NCBI GenBank assembly: GCA_949316235.1
Contig: OX438742.1
Location: 12,337,315 to 12,401,314, forward strand
Length of the DNA: 64,000 bases
Direction: 5' to 3'
From: Oegoconia quadripuncta
Taxonomy: Eukaryota > Arthropoda > Insecta > Lepidoptera > Autostichidae
A program made the position numbers and the translations under genes. The notes beneath the pieces are model-generated. The model searched no databases. It was not told the DNA's origin and worked only from the letters and a program-made list of their open reading frames with translations. The first letter of the stretch is position 1. Each line of letters begins with the position of its first letter. Below are positions 1 through 9,933 of this stretch, piece by piece.

Positions 1-599
1 GAAATGCCAGATGTACTTTTCCACATTGCAAGTTGGTTATATATTTGAAGAAGCTGAATTTTATCTATTGTATTTTTTTTTCTTGAGGAATTTCATTATT
101 TTGTCTAGCAGAATTTTCTCAAATAGCTTAGATACCATTGACAAGAGACTCTAATTTTATGGTTATTTTGCTTGCGAGTCACAGTTTCAAGGAGTAAGTC
201 CAGCTGGAAATCTTGTAGGACACTCAATTTCTGCTTCAATGGTGATTGGTTTTCATAGTCGCATTGTTCGGAGTCGAGATTACTTATGGTTCTATTAAGG
301 GTTATCTTGTCGCTTGAATGTCGACTATTGTAGCAAATCCCTCTTTTGTATCAACAGTTTTTTTTGAATTTTCTAAGATACTGTCATGTCTCTTCGGAGA
401 ACTTGGCATCTCGGGCTTGCTATGCCAACATGCATTTTTGACCATGACTAAACATTTTAACAGTATCTTCTATGTAGTTTTTTCATTTTTGGGTAATTTT
501 CAATGCCAAAGTATTATCTAGAATTTCCCGAAATCACTCCCAATCTGTATACCTGTTTTATATAGGGTTATATATAGTGTAGGCTGCTTTTCGTTTTGG

Positions 600-1025
600 A
601 TAACTGTCGTGCTAACTGAGAATTATAGGAATGGTTTGAAGAGGCATCTATGTGTTCTGCATCTGCTCATTTTTAACCCAATACTCTCTAGTCTTAGTCA
701 CTATTCCTCCAATCTGCTCTGGACCACCAGCCCTTTTTGGGGCTATCAGAACAATATCATCGGTGAACAGCAAACATCAGGGAGCTTCTTGCTGTATGTC
801 TAACGTGATATTGTGATCCATTATCACCAAGAAGACTTAAGTGTTGAGAGCCGATCCTTGGACAGCTACATTGAAGCTGACAGTACGTCCAGCTGTGGAC
901 TGCACTTGGGTACTGAACCAACTGTACAATGCTTGGATCAACTGCACATACTGTCCAGGCATATATTTCTTCTTAAAGGCCCACTACAAAATTTACAGGG
1001 TACCTGATCATATGCCTTTCGTCTG
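600..1025 (-). pseudogene. Degenerate RTE/L1-type LINE reverse transcriptase fragment
   Basis: Read on the minus strand with several frame changes, this stretch carries reverse transcriptase landmarks. A motif-A-like KAYDQVP lies near 1010, a block ending FNVAVQGSALNT lies near 860, and a TDDIVLIAPK motif (catalytic F/YADD region) lies near 745. Stops and frameshifts interrupt the frame, so it cannot make an active enzyme. The order of motifs on the minus strand fits the palm domain of a non-LTR polymerase of the RTE/L1 group. It is old, interrupted debris. The clade assignment is inferred from motif style. Confidence 0.6.
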
Positions 1026-1169
1026 GTATAATTAGTAATTTTTAATATTTGGAAAGCCACACCCGTGGCCCACTCCTGAACATTGATCAACCATCTTGGC
1101 TATAGTTTTCCTGTGGGTTTTTGTGTGTATTCTTAATTTATTTGTTAGTTGTGTCTGTATGTACTTAAT

Positions 1170-1440
1170 AATCTAAGGGTCGCCTAATGCGGTGTAAGCC
1201 TCCTCCAAAAACTTCCAATCCTCTCTTTGTCTTGCTTTTGTTGACCGTGTGCCACACCCACACATCCTATATCCTCATTCTATTGTTTGTATGGTCTGCC
1301 TCTTTTATGCATTTTATGGTATGGAATAGTATCGAGTCCGTTATATTTTTTGACCATCTTCCGTCTTTTGTTCTTTGTATGTGGTTCCTGTGCACGACCC
1401 TCCATACATACAACCCTATATTTTTTTTTTAATATTTTTT
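1170..1440 (-). pseudogene. RTE-type LINE C-terminal tail remnant
   Basis: Minus-strand translation in shifting frames gives the usual closing region of RTE-like polyproteins. There is a W-x-x-x-I-T-D-x-I-P-Y-H-K segment near 1360, an RGRP box near 1310, and a final RQREDWKFLEEAYTALGDP-like block near 1190-1240. This is the C-terminus, yet it lies upstream, in transcript order, of the polymerase core at 600-1025. It is therefore a separate fragment, not the end of that copy. Confidence 0.55.
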
Positions 1441-2480
1441 TTTGTAAGATTAGGCCAAATTTTTTTGGCTTGTTATTATAATATTCTCTATTGTATTGTT
1501 TACATTAATGTACGAAGGACAGTCTGAGCTTAGCTCAAGAGATGGATTCTTTGATATTGATACCTTTGCATCTATGTTAACTCCCCTCATCATCTATACG
1601 ACAGTCGTTATCGGTTAATGGATCAGATTGATCGTCATCATCGCCATCCTAGGACTGCAAGCACTGCGCACACCCTACTCAGAAGTTTTAATCTCTTTAG
1701 CCTCTCTTACAATCTCAAAGAAGCCCACAGTAGGTTTTATTTTGGATTTTCTCCGGCCTTGTGGTCCGCGGGAGGTATTTTATTTCCCTCCTACCCTTCA
1801 GATTGATGCACTCACTGAGAGTGCAACCACCTGACGAGTTTTCCCCTATCCGCCACCTGGGGACGCGGTCTCTAGGGCTAAGGCTACCCCGAGACAATTT
1901 CAGAAATCGCAAATTATAGTTTCCTTTTCAATTGTACTTTTGATAAAAATACGATTTTGAACTATTTTCTTCTACTCTGTCTTCATTGCCGTTTAGTTAT
2001 TGTAGGAGCGTCGGTGCAACACAGCCTAATAACATCAAATGCCATTAGCGTTTTTTATGATAGAACTGGATTTATCACAGGATGTCTGATGCCTGTGATC
2101 CTTATTGAACATATTTTTGACCCTTGAGAGGGTTTACGAGATGCGATAGGCACTTTCTGTTACATGCTAAGGCTTTTGATGTAGTTCATTTTGATAGTCT
2201 AGTCACGAAACAACGTCACTGTTTACCTTCCACAAAGCTCAATTCTGGAATCAATTCTATATCTCCTTCACATTATATTGCCTTTATATTAGTTAGAAAT
2301 AATGGTTCTTCACTTTTTAAAATTTCTACATTATATGACCTTTATATTAGCTACAAAAATATATATAACATTTAAATTTCTTAGTCTTGAACCATGGTCT
2401 AGAACTAACGTAAAGACGCATTATTTGGCATAAAATATAGCATGTAGTAGAATTGTACTTGCAAACAATTTAATTTTATA
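1441..2480. other. No supported gene
   Basis: I see no exon with good splice sites and no recognisable repeat. A moderately GC-rich block at about 1640-1905 has short open frames on both strands but no recognisable motif; it may be retroelement debris. Confidence 0.4.
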
Positions 2481-2490
2481 TGTATTTCAG

Positions 2491-2548
2491 AAAATCGCAC
2501 AGGAGTTCCGGTAAATTTTGCCAATCCACCACCTTCACATCATACTGC
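2491..2548 (+). CDS. Candidate isolated coding exon (58 nt)
   Basis: A clean 3' splice site (TGTATTTCAG, ending at 2490) is followed by 58 open nucleotides and a strong donor (GC|GTAAGTGA at 2549). In the frame entering with two bases of a codon the peptide reads NRTGVPVNFANPPPSHHTA, with no stop. A second frame is also open, so the phase is not settled. No neighbouring exon could be linked to it. It could belong to a gene whose other exons lie outside the window or to the family at 9.9 kb; it shows no similarity to those exons. Confidence 0.35.
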
Positions 2549-2791
2549 GTAAGTGATTTTAATGTATTATGATTAGTGATTTAAAAACAATCAATGCTAT
2601 TCATTTCTATTACATACAGGATGTACCTGATTAATTTCTCAAAGACATGGCAATCGACCTAAGCTACTGGTCTTTGAACCTAGCCGAGTATTTTGTCTCA
2701 GATTGATAGTTTACTATAGTTCGAGCACAAGGTGAGCTCCCAACATTGAGCATTGTAAATGACTTGTCCATGTTCACCCTTAGATCTACCT

Positions 2792-2910
2792 ACTAATATT
2801 ATATCAAATTTAACCTCTCTGTCCTTCGTTCCCACGCAAAAACTCTGCGGGTCAAGTATCTCGGCGCGCCTGTCAAATTTTTGAAAATACCTGCGGTGTT
2901 AAAAACGTTT
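2792..2910. repeat. Interspersed repeat end (CTACTAATATTAT type)
   Basis: The block begins CTACTAATATTATATCAAAT and continues with a CACGCAAAAACT-type segment and 'tctcggcgcgcctgtcaaattt'. This edge sequence is typical of an abundant non-coding repeat in lepidopteran genomes; related blocks lie near 9.63 kb and, inverted, at 34.6 kb. Confidence 0.45.
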
Positions 2911-3509
2911 ATAGATACTCTTCTACTGGGTGTATTTGTAATCTGTGAAAAGCAATAGCTACGGGAATATATTATCTATGGATATAATGAATGAACACTA
3001 CTACAGCTATAATACAAAAAATCAGAAAAATGTTACGAGTTGTAATATGTAGGTATCCCTATATCCACGATATAATTGGTATTTTTACGGAAAGTAATAA
3101 TAATAATAAAATCTTTATTTGTTCTTTCACACAATTTGAAATTAAATTTATGTGAGAGACTGGCATCTGCACTAGGACAGCCTGTATGAGAGATTACCAG
3201 CCTCTCCAACACCGGACCATTGGAATGAAAAAGGTAAGAACTATTTTTCAACTATGTAGATTAAGCTATAATTAAAATGTCATTATACAACGTTAGTCGG
3301 AAAGAGGGTACTAAGCCGAAAGTTGGTTATAGTGTCATCGATAAGTGTTTTATTGCCAATTAGATAAATGGGGAAAACGCATATTTTTGTTTCCATACAA
3401 AGTTATTAAATTATTTAATTTAAGAAAATTTGTACAACCCTATAATTCATGAATGAAAAGAGACAAAGTAATCGACGCCCAAAATGACGCGGACCCCGCC
3501 CATTTTGCC

Positions 3510-3625
3510 CTGCGTGTGCGTCGGGTCCATCAAACGCGCCGCCGTCTGGTGACACGGGCCGCCCGCCCTTTGACACGCGCCGCCCGCCCTTTGTCGGGCA
3601 CCGACATAGCGTGTGCCGTCGGAAG
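3510..3625. repeat. GC-rich tract with a short direct repeat
   Basis: In otherwise AT-rich DNA this tract is strongly GC- and CpG-rich. It holds two adjacent near-copies of a unit containing CGCCGCCCGCCCTTTG. Both strands are open here by composition, so the 78- and 82-codon frames are not evidence of a gene. Confidence 0.5.
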
Positions 3626-3981
3626 TTACCGAAATGTGGATTACGTGTATGGCGGGATTATGGGTGACCAGAGCCCCATACATTCCATAAAATTTTCATG
3701 AACTTCATAAGTGCATAACCAGTTCCACCTCAAACTATTGAAATTTTGTATTGACGGCAAATAATTATTCCAGAAATCCCCACTGAATCATCCAGGTAAA
3801 CAAAGCAACTGTGTTAAATGTTTTCAAACACGTCGGCCCAACAAAGACACAGACAGACATAGGCTTCAAGGTTATTACATATTTTTTATGTAACGGGGCT
3901 TAAAAACTACTTTTAGTTTGAAATCAAAGTTTACCTACCTAAAGATTTTAATCGTTTGAGCTGTTACTGGATACGCATTTT

Positions 3982-4174
3982 CTACCACCATCTTATCTAA
4001 AACTGCCTCCACGCAGCAATGTTAATAGCATTGTTGTGTTCCGGTTGTCAGAGATAAGATAGCCACAAATGTGTTGGGGTTTCCGGGTCAGTACGTTTCC
4101 ACCTTCGACCTCATTTTCACTTAACATCAGGTGTGATTGAGGGCAAGTACAAACCCGTTGTGCATAAAAAAAAA
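3982..4174 (+). mobile_element. SINE family 1, 5'-truncated copy
   Basis: Starts at TACCACCATCTTATCTAAA and runs through AGATAAGATAGCC, GGGGTTTCCGGGTCAGTACG and AACATCAGGTGTGATTGAG to CCCGTTGTGCATAAAAAAAAA. This matches the full copy at 8141-8473 but lacks the tRNA-like head, the usual result of incomplete reverse transcription. Confidence 0.8.
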
Positions 4175-4915
4175 TACGCGTTTTCGAACCTTACTGTACC
4201 TAGGTACCTAGCCTAGGTTTTTAACAAGAATGATGGTTTAATTTTTAATGAAACAACTAACCTTTTCTGATGATGACGTTGTTATTCCGTACGTAACACA
4301 AACACGCGCTGCCTTTGTGTCCACATAACTACACAAGTTGTAGCACTCTTTGTAATCAAGCTTCTCGAGCTTCCGTAAGTACCTACGTGATCACGTCTTC
4401 CTACACAATTCATATCGTAGTATTTTTGATTGGTGTACTCCACCGGCATATCGTGAATTATTAACAATAACAATACCTACCAAACAAATACAATTAATAG
4501 CGACAACAACTAATAACAAAGAAAATCTCTAACGATAATAACAAATAACGACGAACTAGGACGACTCGCGAAAATAATCGACTGCTTGCACGGAAGTGAT
4601 AGAAGCGACTGGCTTTAATTTAGGTATTTTTTATTTCTTCGTATTTTATAGGGATTTCGGCGAATTCAGATTCGAATGCACTTGCCGAAAGGCAGGGCGT
4701 GGCTTGCGCATGCATGTGTGTGTGTGTCAAGTCAAGACTGTGTAATGTGCGCAACCGCAGAGGGGTTAATAGGTAGCAATACGTAAACATGTTTCGATTT
4801 AAATTCAGAATGACATTAATTACCAATTAGTTTTAGTAGCATTTCATTGACGTGGACATTTTACATGGATTTCCAGCCCCTTAGTGGTATGTGGAAGTTC
4901 CAAAGTATGATTTAC

Positions 4916-4990
4916 TAACCGATTTCCAAAAAGAAGGTTTTAAATTCGACCGTTTGTGACTCGATATCTTCGTAAATTTTTACCCGATTA
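4916..4990. repeat. Fragment of an 'AAAAAGGAGGTTCT-AATTCG' repeat
   Basis: The block 'ccgatttccaaaaagaaggttttaaattcgaccg' resembles the starts of longer copies at 37682 and 50424. Non-coding interspersed repeat of unknown class. Confidence 0.35.
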
Positions 4991-5565
4991 AAAAAATATT
5001 TCTTGGTTGAGAAGGGTAAATCGCCAATGATCCACTCCAGAGTAGAAGATGGAACCTTTCTGAAATCGAATGTTTTGTCAATTTTTATTCTTACTTTTGC
5101 GTTCAAACCTACTTATGGAATCTTAATTTAGGGCCAGCATAAATTATGAAATCCTAAAAGAAATACTGAAAAGTTTTTTTTTGGTTACCAGCTTACCAAG
5201 CCTCACAGGCTGTAGGCAAAATATCGTAATAGTGAAAAGTTTCACACTCTATGTTAACCATTTTTATGAATGAAACACAGCTGATTAGGGCTACTTGGTA
5301 GTATTTTGTTATGACATGTTTAAAGGGCATTTTCTCGAAATGTATTGAGTTTTGAGGAAAGTTGTAGAACAAAAGTTGTTCGTTATAACGGGTACTTTTA
5401 CAGCCTTTCGGCTTAGTACCCCCTTTCCGACTAGCGTTGTATAAAGATATACCGGTATTATATTATTATATATATAATTAAAATATTAAAAAATATAAAG
5501 ATATACAGATATTAAATTAAGATATTATATGAAAGAGTGCTTCAGTATCATCGAAGCTTAGAGAT

Positions 5566-6705
5566 TTAAGCCAGGAAGAAAAGTTTTTTACACGAAAGTT
5601 TTGACAAATGGAAGATTTTTATGACTTTATTCATCTTATTATAAAGGAAACCTCCCAGGAAAATAAAGAATTTATTGGTAAACGCTTTTAAAAATTGTGT
5701 ATCGGGATATACTCTATGTTTGAGTCGCTTGTTTGCATTAGTGTTGGGGTCATAGTTTAGTTGTGAATGCTGTATTAAAATAGTCTGAAGGACAAATAAT
5801 TTCCGAACAGATAGAACATCAAGAAGCGGATAAAGATCCTTGGAGGGGTAACGGAATGGTAGAGAGAGACTGACTTTTAGAACAGCTCTTTGAGCCCTTT
5901 CAATTTTCAATAGTTTGCTCTTACCAGTACCGCCCCATACTGTTATACAATAACATATGATTGACTGACAGAGGGCAAGGTAGACCATTCTTAATATCTT
6001 TTTATCTGCAATTTTACGTAAGTTTTTAAACATGGCAATCAGTTTTCCTATTCTAGATGAGAGAAGATCAATATGTTTACCAAAATTAAGTGAACTGTCT
6101 AATACAACACCCAAATATTTAATACTGGAGACACGAGCCAGGTTACTGCATGAGCAAGGTCCGTTGAGTGAGCAAGAGTGGGCTGTGATCGTAAGTGAGT
6201 CGAAAGTATCATCTGGAAGACTCTTTACTGAGAATGGAATATGTTTAGTTTTAGCAACGTTAAGGGTCAGTGAATTGTTTGAGAGCCAAGTAGAAACCGA
6301 GTCAAAGCCCATCTGTGCCAAATCAAAGACCTCTTGCCAGGAGCCACCATCAAAAACAAATGCTGTGTCATCTGCAAACTTGACTATTTTGCCGTGATGG
6401 AGTTTAAGATTGCATAGGTCATTAATAAAGGCAAGAAAGAGGGTAGGGCCTAGTGCGCTGCCTTGTGGGACACCGTATGTAATAGGCAAGTCATGACTCA
6501 CAGTAGTACCAATCCTCACCCTCTGCCTCCTATTTGAGAGGTAGTCATTGAATAGTTTAAGCTGCGTTCCCCGAATTCCAAGATTCTCAATTTTGTTTAG
6601 TAAAAGTGGGACAGAGACCGTGTCAAATGCCTTGGCTAGGTCTAGAAATATTGCAACCACCTTCCCACCTCCATCTAGTTTAGAAACTACAAGTACAGAT
6701 TTATT
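5566..6705 (-). mobile_element. Truncated CR1/jockey-group LINE: reverse transcriptase ORF
   Basis: A 364-codon open frame, extending upstream of its first listed start, encodes the central and C-terminal part of a non-LTR reverse transcriptase. Visible motifs are FLDLAKAFDTV (motif A, first catalytic Asp), GVPQGSALGPTLF (motif B) and KFADDTAF (motif C, both catalytic Asp). These are followed by an NVAKTKHIPFS thumb segment and a YLGVVLDSSL block. The fingers and the endonuclease are absent, so the copy is 5'-truncated. The long intact frame suggests a fairly young insertion. Motif B phrasing fits the CR1/jockey group. No poly(A) tail is obvious at the 5566 end. A gypsy element begins 125 bp beyond the truncated edge. 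Confidence 0.85.
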
Positions 6706-6830
6706 TCATGTTTTTCTTAAAAAAACGGGTAATTCAATAAATTGTTATGAGAATTGGAAGCTCTATGGCAGGTTCCTAAGCCTGTTCTAATAAAAAACAG
6801 TAGTTGGAATTCTATGCCTATACTCCCACC

Positions 6831-6902
6831 TGTCATGGTATTTGATTATCGGGGTACATCACTAATATAAATGTACAACACTAGGGGGCTTGAGAATATG
6901 AC
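6831..6902 (+). repeat. 5' LTR remnant of the deleted gypsy element
   Basis: Begins TGTCATGGTATTTGATTATC and matches the start of the 3' LTR at 9196 through 'gggggcttgagaatatgac', then diverges abruptly into pol. Only about the first 70 bp of the LTR remain. Confidence 0.85.
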
Positions 6903-6939
6903 TGAAAAATGAGTTACCGGTAGCATATGCTCATGTGTC

Positions 6940-7722
6940 ACAGAAACACAAAAAGCATGGGCACAGATCGAAAAAGAAATGTACGCCCTAGTGTTTGCTT
7001 GTGAAAAGTTTCACTTCTATATCATGGGTAGAAAGGTCCAAGTTGAAAGTGATCATAAACCACTTATTCCAATAATAAAAAAGTCTCTGGCAGAAATACC
7101 TATCAGGTTACAAAAGATGAGGCTAAGATTGCAACATTATGTTATAACTCTAACATATAAACCAGGTAAGTTACTCCAATTAGCGGATTTTCTATCAAGA
7201 AACTATTTAAAATATAAAAGCAAGGAAGATGATGACTTTGATAGCAGCATATTATTGATTGATTTGAAGGAAAAAATGAGCCTAAAAAGATATGACGAAT
7301 TCAAAAGAGCAACTAAGAATGATGAAGAATTAAGTTTATTAAAATCATACATTTTGGAGGGCCGGCCGGAAAATAATAAGGATTTGCCAAATGTTATTAG
7401 ACCGTATCATACTTTTCAAGCGGATTTACATTTGATAGATGGGTTAATATTCAAAAATAGTTGTCTGATTGTGCCCAAAATATTACAGGCCGATATGTTA
7501 GAAAAACTTCATTACACTCATTTAGGAAAAGAAAAAACAAAATCCAGAGCTAGAGATAATTTATTTTGGATAGGAATGTCAAAACAAATAGAGGATTATA
7601 TTGGAAACTGTTCTACATGCATCAAGTTTAGTAAAGAAAACACGAAAGAACCATTGATACCACATAACATACCCAAGAAACCATGGGACAAACTGGGAGT
7701 CGATATTTTTCATTTATACTAA
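6940..7722 (+). pseudogene. gypsy pol fragment: RNase H and integrase zinc finger
   Basis: The frame encodes the RNase H end (TETQKAWAQIEKEMYALVFA, then SDHKPL) and an ADFLSRN linker. It continues into an integrase zinc finger with LHYTHLGKEKTKSRA (the two His) and CSTC (the two Cys), and ends in WDKLGVDIF just before a stop. One frame change near 6940 separates LPVAYA from VTETQ. The integrase core continues in another frame at 7724, so the original polyprotein is broken here. Confidence 0.85.
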
Positions 7723-7723
7723 G

Positions 7724-8035
7724 GATTACCTCTTAATCATTGACTATTTTTCGAAGTATGTTGAGGTAATGGCTTTGCAGTCATTGTCTACTGAATGTGT
7801 AATAAGATCTTTAAAACAGTGTATTGCTAGGTTCGGAATACCCTCGGAATTACATAGTGATGGAGGACCTCAATTTCAGTCTACAAAATTCAAGGAGTTT
7901 GTAGATTCATGGTGCATTAAGCACATTATCTCATCACCATACTATCCTAAGAGCAATGGGATGGTTGAAAGGCACATACAAACTATTAAAAAACTGCTTA
8001 AAAAGTGTATTGAAGATAGGAGAGACCCTATCTAG
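7724..8035 (+). pseudogene. gypsy integrase catalytic core, broken
   Basis: Translation gives DYLLIIDYFSKYVEV (first catalytic Asp), then SDGGPQFQS (second Asp), then SPYYPKSNGMVERHIQ (catalytic Glu), in the D,D-35-E order of retroviral-type integrases. The frame ends at 8035 with a stop at RRDPI. It is offset from the upstream RNase H frame, so a stop or frameshift at about 7722 inactivated the protein. Confidence 0.85.
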
Positions 8036-8140
8036 CAATATTGAAAGACAGAAATACTCCTATTTCATGTGACATAGAATCACCGAATCAAATTTTACTT
8101 GGACATAATGTAAATAGATTATTACCTAATATAGAGGTTT

Positions 8141-8473
8141 AACCGCCTCCGTGGCTCAATGTAAACAACATTGGGTTTACGTTTCGGAGGTCGCGGGTTC
8201 GATCCCCAGCGGGGTACATATTTAGTACTCGGTTTGGTTGGTGGTAGGGCATATTAAATGTCCGCCTGGCTAGCTACCACCATCTTATCTAAATCTGCCG
8301 CCAAATAGCAATGTTAATAACATTGTTGTATTCCGGTTCTCAAAGATAAGATAGCCAGTCCCCCAAATAAGATGGGGTTTCCGGGTCAGTACGCTACCAC
8401 CTTCGGCCTCATCTTCACTTAACATCAGGTGTGATTGAGGTCAAGTGCTAACCCGTTGTGGATAAAAAAAAAA
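8141..8473 (+). mobile_element. SINE family 1, full-length copy nested in gypsy pol
   Basis: A tRNA-like head starts at AACCGCCTCCGTGGCTCAAT (A-box-like) and holds a B-box GGTTCGATCCCC near 8195. The body shares AGATAAGATAGCC, GGGGTTTCCGGGTCAGTACG and AACATCAGGTGTGATTGAG with copies at 3982, 43687, 45112 and 56402, and it ends in an A-run. It splits the gypsy frame between LLPNIEV and the integrase tail, so it inserted after the gypsy element. The last 28 bases before the tail resemble the CR1-type LINE end at 28318. Confidence 0.9.
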
Positions 8474-8499
8474 GGAAAGACTAAGTAATAATAATACAC

Positions 8500-8979
8500 A
8501 AATAAAAAATAACTTATGTAAGAGACAAGATAGTCAAAAGATGTATCACGATAGATCGGCAAAACCATTGCAAGAATTTTCAGTTGGCGATAAAATTTGA
8601 TAGACCAGGTATTGTGGTGGGAAGTTCAAAGAAACCTAGGTCGTATGACTTGCTACTAGAATCTGGAAAAATATTAAACAGAAATAGGATCCATTTCAAA
8701 AGAAATTCAAAAGATTATGTATTTGTACGACAGGATGATAACCAGGAGGAACAAGTGGACACGAAGATGTTAAAGGGACAAGATAACGACAATTATGTAA
8801 ATGATAAAGATGTAGAACAGAATATTACGAACACTGAAGAAGAAAATAGAATTAGTAAAGATGACTCAATAATGAATGCTGCAGCTGCAAACAGGTCGAT
8901 GAATGAGGAGACTAATAGAATGAGTAGAAGTGGTAGACTTATCAAACTTCCTAGTTATCTTAAAGATTACAAGACTTGA
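8500..8979 (+). pseudogene. gypsy pol C-terminal tail
   Basis: After the nested SINE, pol resumes with a degenerate stretch. Then comes an open frame beginning around DRPGIVVGSSKKPRSYDLLL, the small beta-rich domain that ends gypsy integrases. A long acidic, Asn/Asp-rich linker follows, then a basic RMSRSGRLIKLPSYLKDY close. SGR...PSYLKDY-like ends are common in gypsy pol. Confidence 0.75.
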
Positions 8980-9184
8980 TTGATATAGAGGTTAAACTTT
9001 TAAACAAAGTAAACCATGTTGATTAATATCGTATATTAAGTACCTACTTATAGAATTGGTTACATTTTATTGTTATTATATTACTGATTGATAAATAACA
9101 CTAATTAGTTACATAACTTTTCTTAGGTTTAGAGGTTTATAATAGTGTTTAATAAAAGGCACTGATATTAGTATTGTATTCTTT

Positions 9185-9195
9185 GAAAAGGGAGA
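9185..9195 (+). promoter_or_regulatory. Polypurine tract of the gypsy element
   Basis: GAAAAGGGAGA lies directly before the 3' LTR start TGTCATGG, as expected for the plus-strand primer of an LTR retrotransposon. Confidence 0.75.
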
Positions 9196-9373
9196 TGTCA
9201 TGGTATTTGATTATCGGGGTACATCACTAAAATGGATGTACAACACTAGGGGGCTTGAGAATATGACAGCTGTGAAGTAAGAGGGAATTAATAAAGAACG
9301 TACATATGATTATAAACAAGTGCAGCTTATAAATTAAAGATTCTTACTGTGATCCTGACTCTTATTTATGATA
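9196..9373 (+). repeat. 3' LTR of the deleted gypsy element
   Basis: Starts TGTCATGGTATTTGATTATC, directly after the polypurine tract, and contains TTAATAAAG (possible polyadenylation signal) near 9288. The 3' edge is set by the CCACC candidate target duplication at 9374-9378 and is less certain than the 5' edge. Confidence 0.7.
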
Positions 9374-9544
9374 CCACCCAAAGAGAAAAAAAATATTTTC
9401 GCAAATACAGACTAAATATCATAGCTAACATGACATGGCGCACATTATTGGATGCGGAATTTAATAGAGAACAAGTTCAAACACAGTCCAAAGGAATTGG
9501 AACTCTATAATCATTACAATTGAGAGTTGAAAGTCGGGTGTCCG

Positions 9545-9612
9545 TTAGCACCGATCGGTGTCCGCGAGTGTTGTCGGTATAAAATTATTTTGGACACCGA
9601 TCGGTGTCCGCG
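9545..9612. repeat. Repeated palindrome GGACACCGATCGGTGTCC
   Basis: The perfect 18-bp palindrome GGACACCGATCGGTGTCC occurs near 9592-9609 and is followed by GCG. A near copy, AGCACCGATCGGTGTCCGCG, lies about 45 bp upstream. The spacing and symmetry could be a dimeric protein site or a mobile-element end. Confidence 0.5.
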
Positions 9613-9628
9613 TCCGCCTAAAGGTTAA

Positions 9629-9800
9629 AATTATAAATGCGAATGTTTGTCTTACCGGCTTTCACTTTTAAACTGCTGAACCGAGGATATTGAGATTTGG
9701 CAGAGATGTAGTCTGGCATCCATGTCGTAGGCTGCTTTTCATCCTGAAAATTTAAATTTTAGTAAATGTTACAGGGTGTGGGGGGGGGGGGGGGGCGAAT
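9629..9800 (+). repeat. Interspersed repeat fragment with a poly-G run
   Basis: 'ttataaatgcgaatgtttgtct...aaactgctgaaccgaggatattgagatttggcagagatgtagt' is a copy of a very common lepidopteran-type repeat. It is followed at about 9777-9797 by a G-rich run including 16 consecutive G residues. Confidence 0.55.
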
Positions 9801-9933
9801 ACTTTCTAATAACGGTTTTGTATTTTTCCTGGACTAATTAAACAAGATATTCAGGTATCTTGTTTAAATATAGCATTCAGATATAGTGTTTAATTGTCTC
9901 AGGACAAGAGTTGTAAATTTTTCTATATAGCAG

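Larger units (their letters stand above)
6826..9378 (+). mobile_element. Internally deleted Ty3/gypsy LTR retrotransposon
   Basis: The element is bounded by related LTRs (6831-6902, and from 9196 to about 9373) and holds only the second half of pol. In order: RNase H, H2C2 zinc finger, integrase core (split by a stop and frame change near 7722), and a C-terminal integrase tail after a nested SINE. Gag, protease and reverse transcriptase are missing, because the 5' LTR copy jumps directly into RNase H at about 6902. CCACC precedes the 5' LTR and again follows position 9373, a candidate target-site duplication. The pol style (CEKFHFYIMGR, DYFSKYVEV) fits gypsy elements often labelled K02A2.6-like. 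Non-functional. Confidence 0.85.

Noticed and set aside
3447..3701. Overlapping open frames of 78 and 82 codons on both strands
   Set aside because: Both come from a GC-rich tandem tract with few stop codons; the predicted proteins are Arg/Ala-rich and repetitive.
6032..6397. 121-codon plus-strand frame
   Set aside because: Antisense shadow of the reverse transcriptase with intact FADD and GVPQGS motifs on the minus strand.
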